From NCBI GenBank assembly GCA_035628135.1, contig DASPKM010000005.1:124001-188000 (forward strand): 64,000 nt of DNA. Direction: 5' to 3'. The translations under genes and the position numbers were made by a program. Source of the stretch: DASPKM01 sp035628135 (lineage in GTDB: Bacteria > Bacteroidota > Bacteroidia > Chitinophagales > Chitinophagaceae). Within the stretch, counting starts at the first letter, position 1; each line of letters opens with the position of its first letter. Shown here piece by piece: positions 8,536 to 16,908 of the stretch. The notes beneath the pieces are model-generated. The model made no database searches and had not been told where the DNA came from. It saw only the letters and a list, made by a program, of their open reading frames with translations.

Positions 8536-9960
8536 TTATGCCCACAGTGCGCGCACCTGGGCTACGGGTATCTGCAACATCTCACGGTACTTGGCAATGG
8601 TACGTCTTGCCACCTTAATGCCCCGGGCGGCCAGCACCTGCACCAATTGCTGATCGGTGTATGGATTTGACTTTTCTTCTGCTTCAATTACTTCTTCGAT
8701 GGTGCTTTGAATGACCTTATTGCTGATCAACGCTCCGTCTGCATTGGAAAGCCCCTCTGTGAACAGGTCTTTCAACAACAAAGTGCCAAAAGGAGTTTGG
8801 ATGTATTTATTACAGGTGATCCTGGAAACAGTGGAAATATCTACGCCTGTTTCGTCTGCGATATTTTTCAGGATCATCGGCTTCAGTTGCTTGATATCAC
8901 CCTCCATAAAATACTCATACTGGTGGCTCAGGATTGCCTTCATTACTTTCAGCATGGTGGATTCGCGCTGGCGGATGGCATTGATGAACCATTGTGCCGA
9001 TTGCAATTTATTTTTTAAGTATTGATGCGTTGCCTTGTCGGTCTTCTCGCTCTTTTGTGATTGCTGAATGGTCTCCATCCACGATGGATTGAGATATAGA
9101 GAAGCGGAGCGCTGGCGGTGCAGGCTTACTTCGAGATAATTGCCATCTCTATACAAAATAAAATCAGGAACGATGTTGTTGTTGACGGCTGTGCCGGTAT
9201 TTTTTTCTGAGATGGGTTTCAATTTCAGCTTGGCTACCAATTGCAGGATGATCTTCAGTTCATCTTCGTCTATTTCCAGGTGATGCATGATCTTTTCCAT
9301 ATGGCGGTTGCGCAGGTCATTGTAGTGTTCTTCCAGCAACACGACAGCTTTTTTTACATCAGGCCTTTTGCTGTTCATGCGTTTCAGTTGCGCCAACAGG
9401 CATTCCTGAATGGAGCGCGTGGCGATGCCCGCGGGCTCCAATTCCTGTACCCGCAATAAAACTTTTTCCAACTCTTGTGTTTCTATCCAGCAGTTTTGCC
9501 TGAATGAAATATCTTCTGCAATTTTTTCGAGGTCTTGCTCCAGCAAACCATTGTCGCTTAAAGAATCGATCAGGTAATCGGCCAACGTAATTTCTTCATC
9601 GCTTACTTCCAGCAGGCGGAACTGTTCTTTCAGATCGCTGCGGAAGCAACCCATTTCTGTAAGCGGGCGCTGCGGCATGTCTTCCGAGCTCAGGTAACCT
9701 GCGTACTCCGTAGTATAATCAGGAATATCGTCGTAACCGTATTCTTCCCAGTCCTGGTAATCCTGGACTTTTTCCTTGTTATATTTTTCAGCATCAAGTT
9801 CCTGGTCGGAAGTATTTTCTTCGAGGAGTGGATTGTCTTCCAATTCCTGTTGCAGGCGGTGTTCCAGTTCCAGCGAATTGAGGTGAAATAAATTGAGCAG
9901 TTGTATTTGCTGGGGGAGTATCCTGCCTTGTTGTTTTTGTACAAGATTCTGATGCAGCAT
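8536..9960 (-). CDS. rpoN: RNA polymerase sigma-54 factor
   Basis: Alternative sigma factor needing an AAA+ activator for promoter opening. The N-terminal region I (QNLVQKQQGRILPQQIQLLN) is followed by an acidic region II, the core-binding domain, and the C-terminal RpoN box ARRTIAKYRE (about residues 451-460 of 474), which contacts the -24 element. The frame is open 41 codons further upstream, to 10083, but family members begin at MLHQNLVQK, so I place the start at the ATG at 9960. It heads a minus-strand run with its own activator and two kinases. Confidence 0.95.
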   Translation of the reverse strand: MLHQNLVQKQQGRILPQQIQLLNLFHLNSLELEHRLQQELEDNPLLEENTSDQELDAEKYNKEKVQDYQDWEEYGYDDIPDYTTEYAGYLSSEDMPQRPLTEMGCFRSDLKEQFRLLEVSDEEITLADYLIDSLSDNGLLEQDLEKIAEDISFRQNCWIETQELEKVLLRVQELEPAGIATRSIQECLLAQLKRMNSKRPDVKKAVVLLEEHYNDLRNRHMEKIMHHLEIDEDELKIILQLVAKLKLKPISEKNTGTAVNNNIVPDFILYRDGNYLEVSLHRQRSASLYLNPSWMETIQQSQKSEKTDKATHQYLKNKLQSAQWFINAIRQRESTMLKVMKAILSHQYEYFMEGDIKQLKPMILKNIADETGVDISTVSRITCNKYIQTPFGTLLLKDLFTEGLSNADGALISNKVIQSTIEEVIEAEEKSNPYTDQQLVQVLAARGIKVARRTIAKYREMLQIPVAQVRALWA

Positions 9961-10177
9961 ATGGTTGGTTTCTTTACCTAACCTAACGCAAGCAAAGCAC
10001 CAAAAACCACAGGTGAGAAAAACGGTTTGAAAATCAATGCGTAACAATCCAAAAAGTTTTTTAAACACTTGAAAATTACACATTTAAACTTTCCCATGCA
10101 ATTGTATCTGTGGAGCCAATTCCTCAATATGGGGAAAAACTAACCATTTTAGCAGAATAGAGGAACGAATTCCCGAA

Positions 10178-11023
10178 TTATCCCCCAACTACCTCACCAC
10201 CGTTGATATGGAGCACCTGGCCCGTAATATAGCTAGAGTCGGCCGAGGCCAGGAACACATAGGCCGGGGCTACCTCGTAGGGATAGCCAGCCCGTTTCAT
10301 GGGTGTTTTCTTCCCGAATTCGCGGATGTGCTTTTCATCAAAGGTGTCAAAAATCAAGGGTGTCCAGATGGGGCCTGGTGCTACCGCATTTACGCGGATG
10401 CCTTTTTCGGCCAGGTTTTTCGCGAGGGAGCGGGTGAAGGACACAATGGCGCCCTTGGTTGATGAGTAATCTATTAGGTGTTCGCTGCCCCGGTACGCTG
10501 TAACCGAAGTGGTATTGATAATGCAACCGTCCTCATCCAATAGCTTCAGGGCCTCATGCGTAAAATAAAAGAATGAAAAAATGTTTACTTCAAAGGTGCG
10601 CCGTACCTGTTTGCCGGTAACCTCCATAAAATCCTTATCCACCTCTTGCTGGGCGGCATTGTTCACCAGTATGGACAGCTTGCCGAAATGTTTGTGTACC
10701 TGCCGTACGGTCTTGCGGCTAAAGGCTTCGTTGGCAATATCTCCTTTAAATAATAGACATGCGCGGCCTTCCTGTTCTACAAGAGCCTGGGTTTCTTTGG
10801 CGTCCGCATCGCTGGTATGGTATACAATGGCCACGTGAGCGCCTTCCTTAGCATAATGAATGGCCACGGCACGGCCAATGCCGCTATCGCCCCCGGTAAT
10901 AATGGCTACCTTATCCAGTAGTTTATAGGCCGGTTTGTACAGGGGACTTGTGGGAACCGAGATCTTATTGATAGTGGAGGGTTTGCGTTTGGTGCGCCTG
11001 GGGCGTTTGGCTGGTGTTGTCAT
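10178..11023 (-). CDS. SDR-family oxidoreductase (stress-type, YghA/YdaD-like)
   Basis: NAD(P)-dependent short-chain dehydrogenase of about 281 aa. The cofactor-binding motif TGGDSGIGRA is at 43-52 and the catalytic triad is S173 (NTTSVTAYRG), Y186 and K190 (YSSTKGA). A basic, proline-rich N-terminal extension precedes the fold, as in the general-stress SDR branch (E. coli YghA, Bacillus YdaD). I chose the ATG at 11023: the frame is open to 11290, but that part overlaps a plus-strand small ORF and looks non-coding. It sits beside a cluster of small envelope and stress proteins; the substrate is unknown. Confidence 0.9.
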   Translation of the reverse strand: MTTPAKRPRRTKRKPSTINKISVPTSPLYKPAYKLLDKVAIITGGDSGIGRAVAIHYAKEGAHVAIVYHTSDADAKETQALVEQEGRACLLFKGDIANEAFSRKTVRQVHKHFGKLSILVNNAAQQEVDKDFMEVTGKQVRRTFEVNIFSFFYFTHEALKLLDEDGCIINTTSVTAYRGSEHLIDYSSTKGAIVSFTRSLAKNLAEKGIRVNAVAPGPIWTPLIFDTFDEKHIREFGKKTPMKRAGYPYEVAPAYVFLASADSSYITGQVLHINGGEVVGG

Positions 11024-11162
11024 ACCCGTTGAGGCAGAAAAATCTGTTCCATTAATCGAAACTGAGAAAATATATCTACAAACGGGCTTATCAGCCTTTT
11101 TTTGTAAGGATAAAATTTCTGGCATAGTAATTCGAGAGTATAGGTATAACAAAAGCTGCTGT

Positions 11163-11363
11163 ATGGATACACTGATCAAACCCAAGAGCATTCCGGAGAG
11201 CAATCCCTGGTATGGTGACATCAAGGCCGGCGGACCCACCTTGCCGAGGATTGTTGAAATGAGTGAATATAACGAACAACCTATGTTCATTCACCCTGCG
11301 GAAAAGCCACAAGCTTTTGCTGCGGCCGACCGCGAAACCTTGTATGAACCAAATTATAAGTAA
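11163..11363 (+). CDS. Small hypothetical protein, 66 aa
   Basis: I do not recognise this protein. From the ATG at 11163 it encodes a soluble, proline-rich, acidic polypeptide (MDTLIKPKSIPESNPWYGD...) with no signal peptide or membrane segment. The coding pattern looks like that of the neighbours. It precedes the DUF1328 gene by 30 nt on the same strand, so the two may be cotranscribed. A longer frame from 10935 is rejected because it lies inside the opposing SDR gene. Confidence 0.45.
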   Translation: MDTLIKPKSIPESNPWYGDIKAGGPTLPRIVEMSEYNEQPMFIHPAEKPQAFAAADRETLYEPNYK

Positions 11364-11393
11364 ATAAAATTATTCACCATTAAATTGTAAGCT

Positions 11394-11561
11394 ATGTTAC
11401 GTTGGACGCTCATATTCCTGGTAATTGCTGTAATAGCGGCGATTCTTGGATTTACAGGTGTAGCTGCTGGCGCAGCTTCTATCGCGAAGATATTGTTCTA
11501 CATCTTCATAGTGCTGTTCCTGTTGTCATTGATCGCAGGCGGCTTCAGAAGGGTAGACTAA
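11394..11561 (+). CDS. DUF1328 (YtjA-type) small membrane protein, 55 aa
   Basis: A 55-aa protein starting MLRWTLIFLVIAVIAAILGF, with two hydrophobic helices (about 3-22 and 32-50) joined by a glycine/alanine turn GVAAGAASIAKI, ending GGFRRVD. This is the DUF1328/UPF0391 pattern, a widespread inner-membrane protein often found in stress-inducible clusters. Its function is not known. A strong bidirectional hairpin follows the stop. Confidence 0.88.
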   Translation: MLRWTLIFLVIAVIAAILGFTGVAAGAASIAKILFYIFIVLFLLSLIAGGFRRVD

Positions 11562-11596
11562 TACATTGGCCAATTACTTAGTAGTTAGCTGATAGA

Positions 11597-11637
11597 AAAA
11601 GAGATCATCAAACGATGATCTCTTTTATTTTTTTCAC
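11597..11637. terminator. Bidirectional intrinsic terminator
   Basis: A 13-bp perfect stem (AAAAGAGATCATC / GATGATCTCTTTT) with an AAAC loop is flanked by A and T runs. It lies between the convergent DUF1328 gene (+) and the OmpA-type lipoprotein gene (-) and can serve both. Confidence 0.88.
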
Positions 11638-11648
11638 ATGAACGGTTA

Positions 11649-12314
11649 TTAATTATTCGCCTGTTTTTTGGCGTCGTTGATCATTTTTTCATTGGCATAA
11701 ATGGCAAATTCCACTCTGCGGTTCTTTGCGCGGTCTTCCTCGCTATCGTTTGAATATTTAGGTTGTTGTTCCCCATACCATTTGGTAAGGATGCGCTGGC
11801 TCTTAATGTCTTCCGTTTTTAAATAAGTAGCAACGGAACTGGCGCGCCGGCGGGAGAGGTCCATGTTATAGGTATCTGTACCGGTTGCATCGGTATGTCC
11901 TTCCACAAGCACATAGGTATCTGGATATTTGTTCAGTATCTCCGATAGGTCGCTCAGTTTTTTTCTGGCGTCTGCGGTAAGATCATCGCGGTCGTAACCG
12001 AATAATACCCCGGTGTCGAAGGTTACGTTGATGCCTTCGCCCACCCGTTTTACTTCGGCTCCTGGTATTTGCGCGATTTCTTCGGCTTGTTTGTCCATTT
12101 GGCGCCCGATGATACCGCCTGCTACTCCGCCTACGGCTGCGCCGATGATGGCGCCGAGGGCGGTGTTGCCCGCTGCTTTACCTATTGCGGCGCCTACGGC
12201 GCCGCCTGCGCCCGCACCAATAATTACTCCTTTCTGCGATTTGTTCATGTTCTTGCATCCGCTGACCACCAGCACTAACCCGGCAAGCACGGGAACGAAA
12301 GATTTCATTTTCAT
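11649..12314 (-). CDS. OmpA-family lipoprotein with glycine-zipper segment
   Basis: Outer-membrane lipoprotein of 221 aa. The signal peptide ends in a lipobox VVSGC (C20). Residues 30-75 form a glycine/alanine zipper (GAGAGGAVGAAIG, GAIIGAAVGGVAGGIIG), and the C-terminal OmpA domain (about 95-210) carries the peptidoglycan-binding pattern VLVEGHTDATGT and NRRVEFAI. The same architecture is seen in E. coli YiaD. It probably anchors the envelope to peptidoglycan. It follows a hydrophilic protein gene by 23 nt on the same strand, so they likely form an operon. Confidence 0.93.
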   Translation of the reverse strand: MKMKSFVPVLAGLVLVVSGCKNMNKSQKGVIIGAGAGGAVGAAIGKAAGNTALGAIIGAAVGGVAGGIIGRQMDKQAEEIAQIPGAEVKRVGEGINVTFDTGVLFGYDRDDLTADARKKLSDLSEILNKYPDTYVLVEGHTDATGTDTYNMDLSRRRASSVATYLKTEDIKSQRILTKWYGEQQPKYSNDSEEDRAKNRRVEFAIYANEKMINDAKKQANN

Positions 12315-12337
12315 AATGAGGATTTTTATTTACGTAT

Positions 12338-12718
12338 TTACATTTTCGGAATCTTTTTCCGCATCTCTTCAGGATCGTCCCCTATTTCTTCGTACGGATT
12401 TTTCGACGGCGCTTCCGGCTCTTCGCCTGGTTGATCTTCGTTTGCGCTGCTTTCCCATTTCTTTTCACCGGGGTTCACTACTTTGGTTTGCTCCTGCTCG
12501 TTCGTTACCTGGTTCCTTCCTTCATCATCTTTCCGGGCAAAAGTGGAATCGGACTCCACCGTATTCTGAGACGCTAATTGCGGATTTTGCGGAATGGTTT
12601 TCTCGTCGTTATGCGGGTTCTCGCGGAGTTTGTCCACATCTTTGGTAGCTGCAGGCTTGGTTTGCTGGTTATGCGGCTCACCCGCGGGTTGCGGGATATG
12701 CCTGTTATCTTGTGTCAT
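12338..12718 (-). CDS. Hydrophilic low-complexity protein, probably disordered
   Basis: A 126-aa protein made mostly of N, Q, P, E, K and D, with no cysteine, no signal peptide and no membrane segment; it should be disordered. It resembles small hydrophilic stress proteins of Bacteroidota only in composition, and I cannot name a family. It is the upstream partner of the OmpA lipoprotein gene, in a neighbourhood of stress-type genes. Confidence 0.7.
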   Translation of the reverse strand: MTQDNRHIPQPAGEPHNQQTKPAATKDVDKLRENPHNDEKTIPQNPQLASQNTVESDSTFARKDDEGRNQVTNEQEQTKVVNPGEKKWESSANEDQPGEEPEAPSKNPYEEIGDDPEEMRKKIPKM

Positions 12719-12943
12719 AACTGTTTTTTATAGATATATCTAAAAAACGATACCAGAGCGGGGCCGGAAAAGTTAAAACTGCCGCTGATAATAACGGGGG
12801 CGGGCAACCGGAACGCGTATTCCGAACAGGCGGGCTCTTCATTCTGTTGGGCATGTTTTCTTTACCTGGGGAACTTATTGCTCGGATTGCGCCTGCGAGG
12901 GTGGTCTGCTATTTTAACTATAAATAGGAAAAGGATATCATTT

Positions 12944-13159
12944 ATGGGTAAGATCAGCTTTAAATGGGCACATGTTGGCTTGGCTGTGGCGATGATGCTG
13001 CTCTTTGCGTTGAAGTTATTCGCGCAAGACGGGGGATTGGACGTAGACATCAATGTAAACAAAGATCCCTGGTACGGCAAACCCTGGGTTTGGATAGTAG
13101 GCGGGGCGGTATTTGTCCTATTATTGGTAGCATTATTACGCAGCGGAAAAAGGAATTGA
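12944..13159 (+). CDS. Small double-spanning membrane protein, 71 aa
   Basis: The ATG at 12944 follows a good ribosome site (AGGAAAAGG, about 9 nt upstream), so I prefer it to the longer frame from 12878. The protein has a signal-like helix (residues 7-27, ending LFAQ), a short acidic segment GLDVDINVNKDPWYGKPW, a second helix (about 48-64) and a basic tail. Small proteins with this DVDINVNK...WYGKPWVW layout recur in Chitinophagaceae; function unknown. Confidence 0.75.
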   Translation: MGKISFKWAHVGLAVAMMLLFALKLFAQDGGLDVDINVNKDPWYGKPWVWIVGGAVFVLLLVALLRSGKRN

Positions 13160-13237
13160 TAATTTCCGTAGGTTTAAACCGGGAAAATTAGGATAGTAAA
13201 CCGTTTTCCCTATTTTTGAAAAAAGGAACACAAAAGC

Positions 13238-13672
13238 GTGGATAAACTTTTTATTCTTATCGCAGAGGATGATGCTGACGATAGGTTTTTATTTAAGACT
13301 GCTTTCGAAGAAAAAGGGTACGAGGACGATATTGAGTTTGTGGAGAACGGGATCGAGCTCCTTAAGTTCCTGTATGCCATCGAAGAAAAAAAGCCTGGTG
13401 AAAGGCAATACCCCTCCTTCATTTTGCTCGACCTCAACATGCCCAAGAAAGATGGTCGCGAAGTGCTGAAAGAGATCAAGCAACACCCCGAATTCAAAAA
13501 AATACCTGTAGTAGTTTTTACCACCACCAATAGCGAAAATGAGATCAGGCGCTGCTATGAGCTTGGCGCCAATACTTACGTGGTGAAGCCCGTAAGCTTC
13601 GACAGTCTTTTAAAAGTTGTGGAAGAGATCAGGAAGTATTGGCAGAACGCCGCCCCGGTTTCCGATAATTAA
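13238..13672 (+). CDS. Single-domain response regulator (CheY/Rcp1-like)
   Basis: A stand-alone receiver domain of 144 aa with acidic pocket EDDADD (10-15), phospho-acceptor D65 (FILLDLNMPKKDG), T and K switch residues (VVFTTTNS and VVKPVS). It has no output domain. Receivers of this type usually take phosphate from phytochrome-like kinases; the kinase at 5831-6988 has a matching HisKA signature, but a link is only inferred. The start is GTG at 13238, with AGGA upstream; no in-frame ATG lies nearby. The 3' end overlaps the convergent gene by 4 nt. Confidence 0.88.
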   Translation: MDKLFILIAEDDADDRFLFKTAFEEKGYEDDIEFVENGIELLKFLYAIEEKKPGERQYPSFILLDLNMPKKDGREVLKEIKQHPEFKKIPVVVFTTTNSENEIRRCYELGANTYVVKPVSFDSLLKVVEEIRKYWQNAAPVSDN

Positions 13673-14064
13673 TGCTGCTTTACTTTACCATTCCGGCTAA
13701 ACATCGACTTAAAGCTTTTAAACAGCGATTTCCCTTTTTTATTGACGAGGTTGCTTGAAACATTCTTCAAAACAAACGGCACTATCAGTTTGGGGATCCA
13801 ACCCACTTTGGCCAGGTAGAACTTCCGTAACAGCATGTCAATGGCGAAGTTGATTCCTGTATTAATGAAAGGATTGCGCGTACTGGGCGTAGTGAAATTC
13901 TTCACAATGCCAGCGATCCTTTCAACCGGGCTCAGCTTATCGGTCAATACATGAAAATGATGACGGAGCTCCGCTTTTTGCAGGGTGAGCTTTTGCTTTA
14001 AGCGGCTCTCTTCCTGCAACAGGTCCTCATACGTTGTTATGTTGGGTGTTATTTCGTTTTTCAT
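13669..14064 (-). CDS. Conserved hypothetical protein, 131 aa
   Basis: I do not recognise a named family. The N-terminal third is a predicted coiled coil (YEDLLQEESRLKQKLTLQKAE), the middle contains moderately hydrophobic stretches, and the C-terminus is very basic (KKGKSLFKSFKSMFSRNGK). It overlaps the upstream holin-X-like gene by 38 nt in another frame, so the two are translationally coupled and probably act together at the inner membrane. Confidence 0.7.
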   Translation of the reverse strand: MKNEITPNITTYEDLLQEESRLKQKLTLQKAELRHHFHVLTDKLSPVERIAGIVKNFTTPSTRNPFINTGINFAIDMLLRKFYLAKVGWIPKLIVPFVLKNVSSNLVNKKGKSLFKSFKSMFSRNGKVKQH

Positions 14065-14422
14065 ATACTTTTTTCACGATGCCATTACGAACCATGGGAT
14101 AAATAACCTTCTTTTTCAAGGCAATAACCATCACTAACAATAATGCAAAGAAACCGGCTACTATTAAAAAGCCACCCGCAGTACTGTTAACGAGGGTGCC
14201 AACCCAGAATGCCAGCCCGATAAATGCAAACAAAAATGCCAGCATGCCCAAAAAGGCCAGAAGAATTCCGGTAACGCTGGCCGCTGCCGCGTCTGCGCCT
14301 TTTTTTGTAGCGGTGGCAATGCCAAGCTTGTAATAAGTGTCTACAATATCCTGGGTGCTCTGCTTGAAATTGTTGAATGCCGTTTTAAGTGGCACCTTTT
14401 CGGCCGTTGCGTGTTCTTCCAT
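14027..14422 (-). CDS. Phage-holin-3_6-like (holin-X) membrane protein
   Basis: A 131-aa protein with a soluble N-terminal helix, then two strong membrane segments (about 48-73 and 82-103, GGFLIVAGFFALLLVMVIALKK region) and a basic C-terminal tail. The layout fits the putative holin-X family (PF07332), common in non-phage envelope-stress clusters with YtxH-like proteins, as here. It is not likely to be a real phage holin, since no phage genes are near. Its 3' end overlaps the 131-aa protein gene. Confidence 0.72.
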   Translation of the reverse strand: MEEHATAEKVPLKTAFNNFKQSTQDIVDTYYKLGIATATKKGADAAAASVTGILLAFLGMLAFLFAFIGLAFWVGTLVNSTAGGFLIVAGFFALLLVMVIALKKKVIYPMVRNGIVKKVYEKRNNTQHNNV

Positions 14423-14441
14423 GCATAAAGCATTTAAAAAG

Positions 14442-14475
14442 AATAAAAAAGAGGCTATCCATAGGAAAGCCTCTT
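14442..14475 (-). terminator. Intrinsic terminator after the YtxH gene
   Basis: On the minus strand AAGAGGCT and AGCCTCTT form an 8-bp stem, extended by an inner 3-bp pairing across a mismatch, followed by a T-rich run. It separates the YtxH gene from the holin-X pair. Confidence 0.75.
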
Positions 14476-14482
14476 ATGGTTT

Positions 14483-14752
14483 TCAGGCTACACTTTCTTT
14501 CGCCCTGCGGCCTGCGTTGCCGGCCTGGGACGAATATTCATTAGCCAGGTCGCTGCCTTTAGAGGTCAGGTTTTTCAGTTCTTCCTGTCCGCTGGCAACG
14601 AGGTCGGCTATATGGGATGCCCAATCTTGTGCCGACTTCTTAATTTTTTTCCTAAGGTCTGATCCCTTTTCAGGAGCCAACAACATACCGATGGCAGCAC
14701 CTGCAGCGGCGGCACCAATTATGCCCAGGATAACTTTAGTTTTTGTAGTCAT
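14483..14752 (-). CDS. YtxH-domain protein
   Basis: An 89-aa protein with one N-terminal membrane helix rich in A/G (VILGIIGAAAAGAAIGMLLA), followed by the YtxH signature APEKGSDLRKKIKKSA and an amphipathic helical tail. YtxH proteins are general-stress, membrane-attached proteins of unknown mechanism. I chose the ATG at 14752, where the family normally begins; the frame is open 15 codons upstream. It is followed by its own terminator. Confidence 0.85.
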   Translation of the reverse strand: MTTKTKVILGIIGAAAAGAAIGMLLAPEKGSDLRKKIKKSAQDWASHIADLVASGQEELKNLTSKGSDLANEYSSQAGNAGRRAKESVA

Positions 14753-14932
14753 AATGAAAAGTTTAATAATTTCAACTTTGTTTACTATTACCTTCAAAAA
14801 ATTATGCCTTATTGGTTAGACCGAGCGCAGGAAGGGGGCAATTGCCGACTGTGTAAATACCTCCCCAAAATACTAGCATGTTTTTTATGGTAATAAAGCA
14901 TGGCTCAACACACCGAGTTTTTCGGTTACACT

Positions 14933-15277
14933 ATGAAAAAGGTTTTAATCATCGATGATGAGGTAGATTTTTGCCTGCTTTTGAAAGCATACCTGACCCG
15001 GCACCAATATGAAGTGTACTATGCGCATACACTCGGCGACGGCATTGAACAGGCTAAAAAAATATCTCCCGGGATTATTTTTCTCGACAATAACTTACCA
15101 GACGGCCTTGGCTGGGAGATGGCCATGTATTTCCTGGAAAAATACCCTTCTATACAATTAAACCTCATCAGCGCCTACCATCCGGATCTTCCTAATGTAA
15201 AAGTTACCCCCGCGCTGAAAATTTGGGAAAAGCCCATTTCCTTGAGTGAATTGGAACATTATTTAAATGAGGTGTAG
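14933..15277 (+). CDS. Single-domain response regulator
   Basis: A receiver domain of about 114 aa beginning MKKVLIIDDEVDF, with phospho-acceptor D52 (IIFLDNNLPDGLG), S in NLISAY and K in IWEKPIS. There is no output domain. I place the start at 14933 because the canonical beta-1 strand begins there; an ATG 33 nt upstream (14900) in the same frame is an alternative. It is the second stand-alone receiver in this cluster; its kinase is unknown. Confidence 0.82.
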   Translation: MKKVLIIDDEVDFCLLLKAYLTRHQYEVYYAHTLGDGIEQAKKISPGIIFLDNNLPDGLGWEMAMYFLEKYPSIQLNLISAYHPDLPNVKVTPALKIWEKPISLSELEHYLNEV

Positions 15278-15292
15278 CAATACCTCCTTCCC

Positions 15293-16735
15293 TTATTGCA
15301 TCATCTTCTTGATCAACTTGCCCAAAATCATCAGTCCATAATCCACATCCTCGTTCCACGGCTTTCCATATCCGATGCGCAGGCAGTTGGAATAATTGCA
15401 ACTGGTGGAAAATATTTGCCCCGGCGCCACGGAAATATTATGCTTCATTGCCTCGGTGTACACTTTATAGGCATTTACTTTCGGGTTTAATTCCACCCAC
15501 AGGCAAAATCCGCCCTGCGGCCTCGATATCTTCGTATCCGCGGGGAAATACTGCATGATGCCCTGTATATACCTAAGACATTGCGTGTACAAGGCCTTGC
15601 GCAGGTTCTTTAAGTGATACTCATACCGGCCGATACTTAGGAAATGCGCCACGGCCACCTGTGTAAGCGTGGCGCTGCTTACAGTATACGACATCTTGAT
15701 GCGCTTAACAGCGTTTACGTATTTGCCCGGCAATATCCATCCTATCCTGTACCCCGGCGCCAGCGATTTGGAAAGCGAGGAGCAATGTATCACCAATCCT
15801 TTTTTATCAAAGCTCTTGCAGGTTTTGGGACGGTGCTTGCCGAAATACAGCTCGCCGTAAATATCATCTTCTATCAATGGAATATTTCGTTCAGTAATGA
15901 TGTCGACCAGTTCTTTTTTCTTTTCATCGGGCATGAGACTGCCGAGGGGGTTGCTGAAGTTGGGAACGAATACACACGCCTTGATATCGAATTTATCCAA
16001 TGCCTTGCGCAGGCAATTCAGGTCGGGACCGGTAACAGGGTCCGAGGAAATTTCCACTATTTTCAATCCGATGTTTTGTATGGCCTGGTACAACCCGAAA
16101 TATGCCGGGCGTTCAACCGCGATGGTATCACCGTGTTTGGTAACGGTGCGCAGTGCAAGCACCAGCGCTTCCATACATCCCGATGTAATGATCACCTCCT
16201 CGGGCCTGACTTTTCCACCCCAGTTAAATGACAGCTTCGCGATTTGTTTTCGCAGGTCTTCGTTGCCCTGCATGTGTTCATAACCGATACAATGGTTTTT
16301 AGAAGTGCGCAACGCATGCACCACTGATTTGTTTAGTTTGGCAACAGGCAGCAGGGATACATCGGGAGCCGCCAGTGCAAAATTGATCACATCGTTTGCA
16401 GTGATGTCGCGGTACACTTCGGATATCATTTCAACGATGCTTACTTCGGTAGCGGTCGGGTCCTGTTGCGTTACCTTGGGCAGGTCGGGAAAGCGCTTAT
16501 AATTGAAGCGCACATAATAGCCCGATTTGGGACGCGATTCCACCAGCCCTTTTCCTTCTAAATGATAATATGCCTGGAAGGCGGTGCCCATACTAATGCC
16601 GTATTCTTCGCTTAGTACTCTTACAGAAGGCAGCTTGTCGCCGATCTTTAAAACTTCATCGGCAATCATTTTTTCAATACCGTCTGCTACTTGCAGGTAC
16701 AGGTGATCGTCTGCCATGAACTTGGACTTTCCCAT
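15293..16735 (-). CDS. MocR/PdxR-type regulator (GntR HTH fused to aminotransferase fold)
   Basis: A 480-aa transcription factor with an N-terminal GntR winged helix (about residues 10-78, KLPSVRVLSEEYGISMGTA) joined to a class-I aminotransferase-like domain. The aminotransferase part keeps the PLP lysine K323 (SSLSKSLAPGYRIGW) and D290/D291, so it should bind PLP or a PLP-amino acid adduct as its ligand. It is transcribed divergently from a PLP decarboxylase operon, the usual position for a MocR regulator of amine or amino-acid metabolism. The gap of 173 nt between them carries repeated elements that may be its operators. Confidence 0.93.
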   Translation of the reverse strand: MGKSKFMADDHLYLQVADGIEKMIADEVLKIGDKLPSVRVLSEEYGISMGTAFQAYYHLEGKGLVESRPKSGYYVRFNYKRFPDLPKVTQQDPTATEVSIVEMISEVYRDITANDVINFALAAPDVSLLPVAKLNKSVVHALRTSKNHCIGYEHMQGNEDLRKQIAKLSFNWGGKVRPEEVIITSGCMEALVLALRTVTKHGDTIAVERPAYFGLYQAIQNIGLKIVEISSDPVTGPDLNCLRKALDKFDIKACVFVPNFSNPLGSLMPDEKKKELVDIITERNIPLIEDDIYGELYFGKHRPKTCKSFDKKGLVIHCSSLSKSLAPGYRIGWILPGKYVNAVKRIKMSYTVSSATLTQVAVAHFLSIGRYEYHLKNLRKALYTQCLRYIQGIMQYFPADTKISRPQGGFCLWVELNPKVNAYKVYTEAMKHNISVAPGQIFSTSCNYSNCLRIGYGKPWNEDVDYGLMILGKLIKKMMQ

Positions 16736-16739
16736 AGTG

Positions 16740-16825
16740 TTAAAAAATCTGATATAGTCAAAATTAAAAAATCTGAATCTGTTTTTTCAATAAAATTCTG
16801 AACATTTTTGTATCGTCATTCAGAA
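16740..16825. promoter_or_regulatory. Candidate MocR operator region
   Basis: Two identical 13-nt direct repeats, TTAAAAAATCTGA, begin at 16740 and 16764 (24 bp apart), followed by an inverted pair TTCTGAA (16796-16802) and TTCAGAA (16819-16825). MocR regulators commonly bind direct repeats in the divergent gap beside their own gene. Binding is inferred from position and repetition only. Confidence 0.45.
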
Positions 16826-16908
16826 CCTGCCGTTCCTAACCTGTCCAGTACATTTTTTACTCATAAAAAAAATGATGAGGAAACTCGTCCCTGTAAACTA
16901 TTGTATAT

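Noticed and set aside
9961..10083. 41-codon extension of rpoN
   Set aside because: Cys/Phe-rich sequence unlike sigma-54 N-termini; the family start at 9960 fits.
10935..11162. Plus-strand extension ahead of the 66-aa gene
   Set aside because: Lies antisense to the SDR N-terminus; no family support.
14385..14420. Sigma-54 promoter-like TGGCAC near the holin-X start
   Set aside because: The following TTGC is at the wrong distance, and it lies in coding sequence.
14027..14422. Prophage holin
   Set aside because: No lysin, portal, capsid or integrase gene is near; the family is common in non-phage stress clusters.
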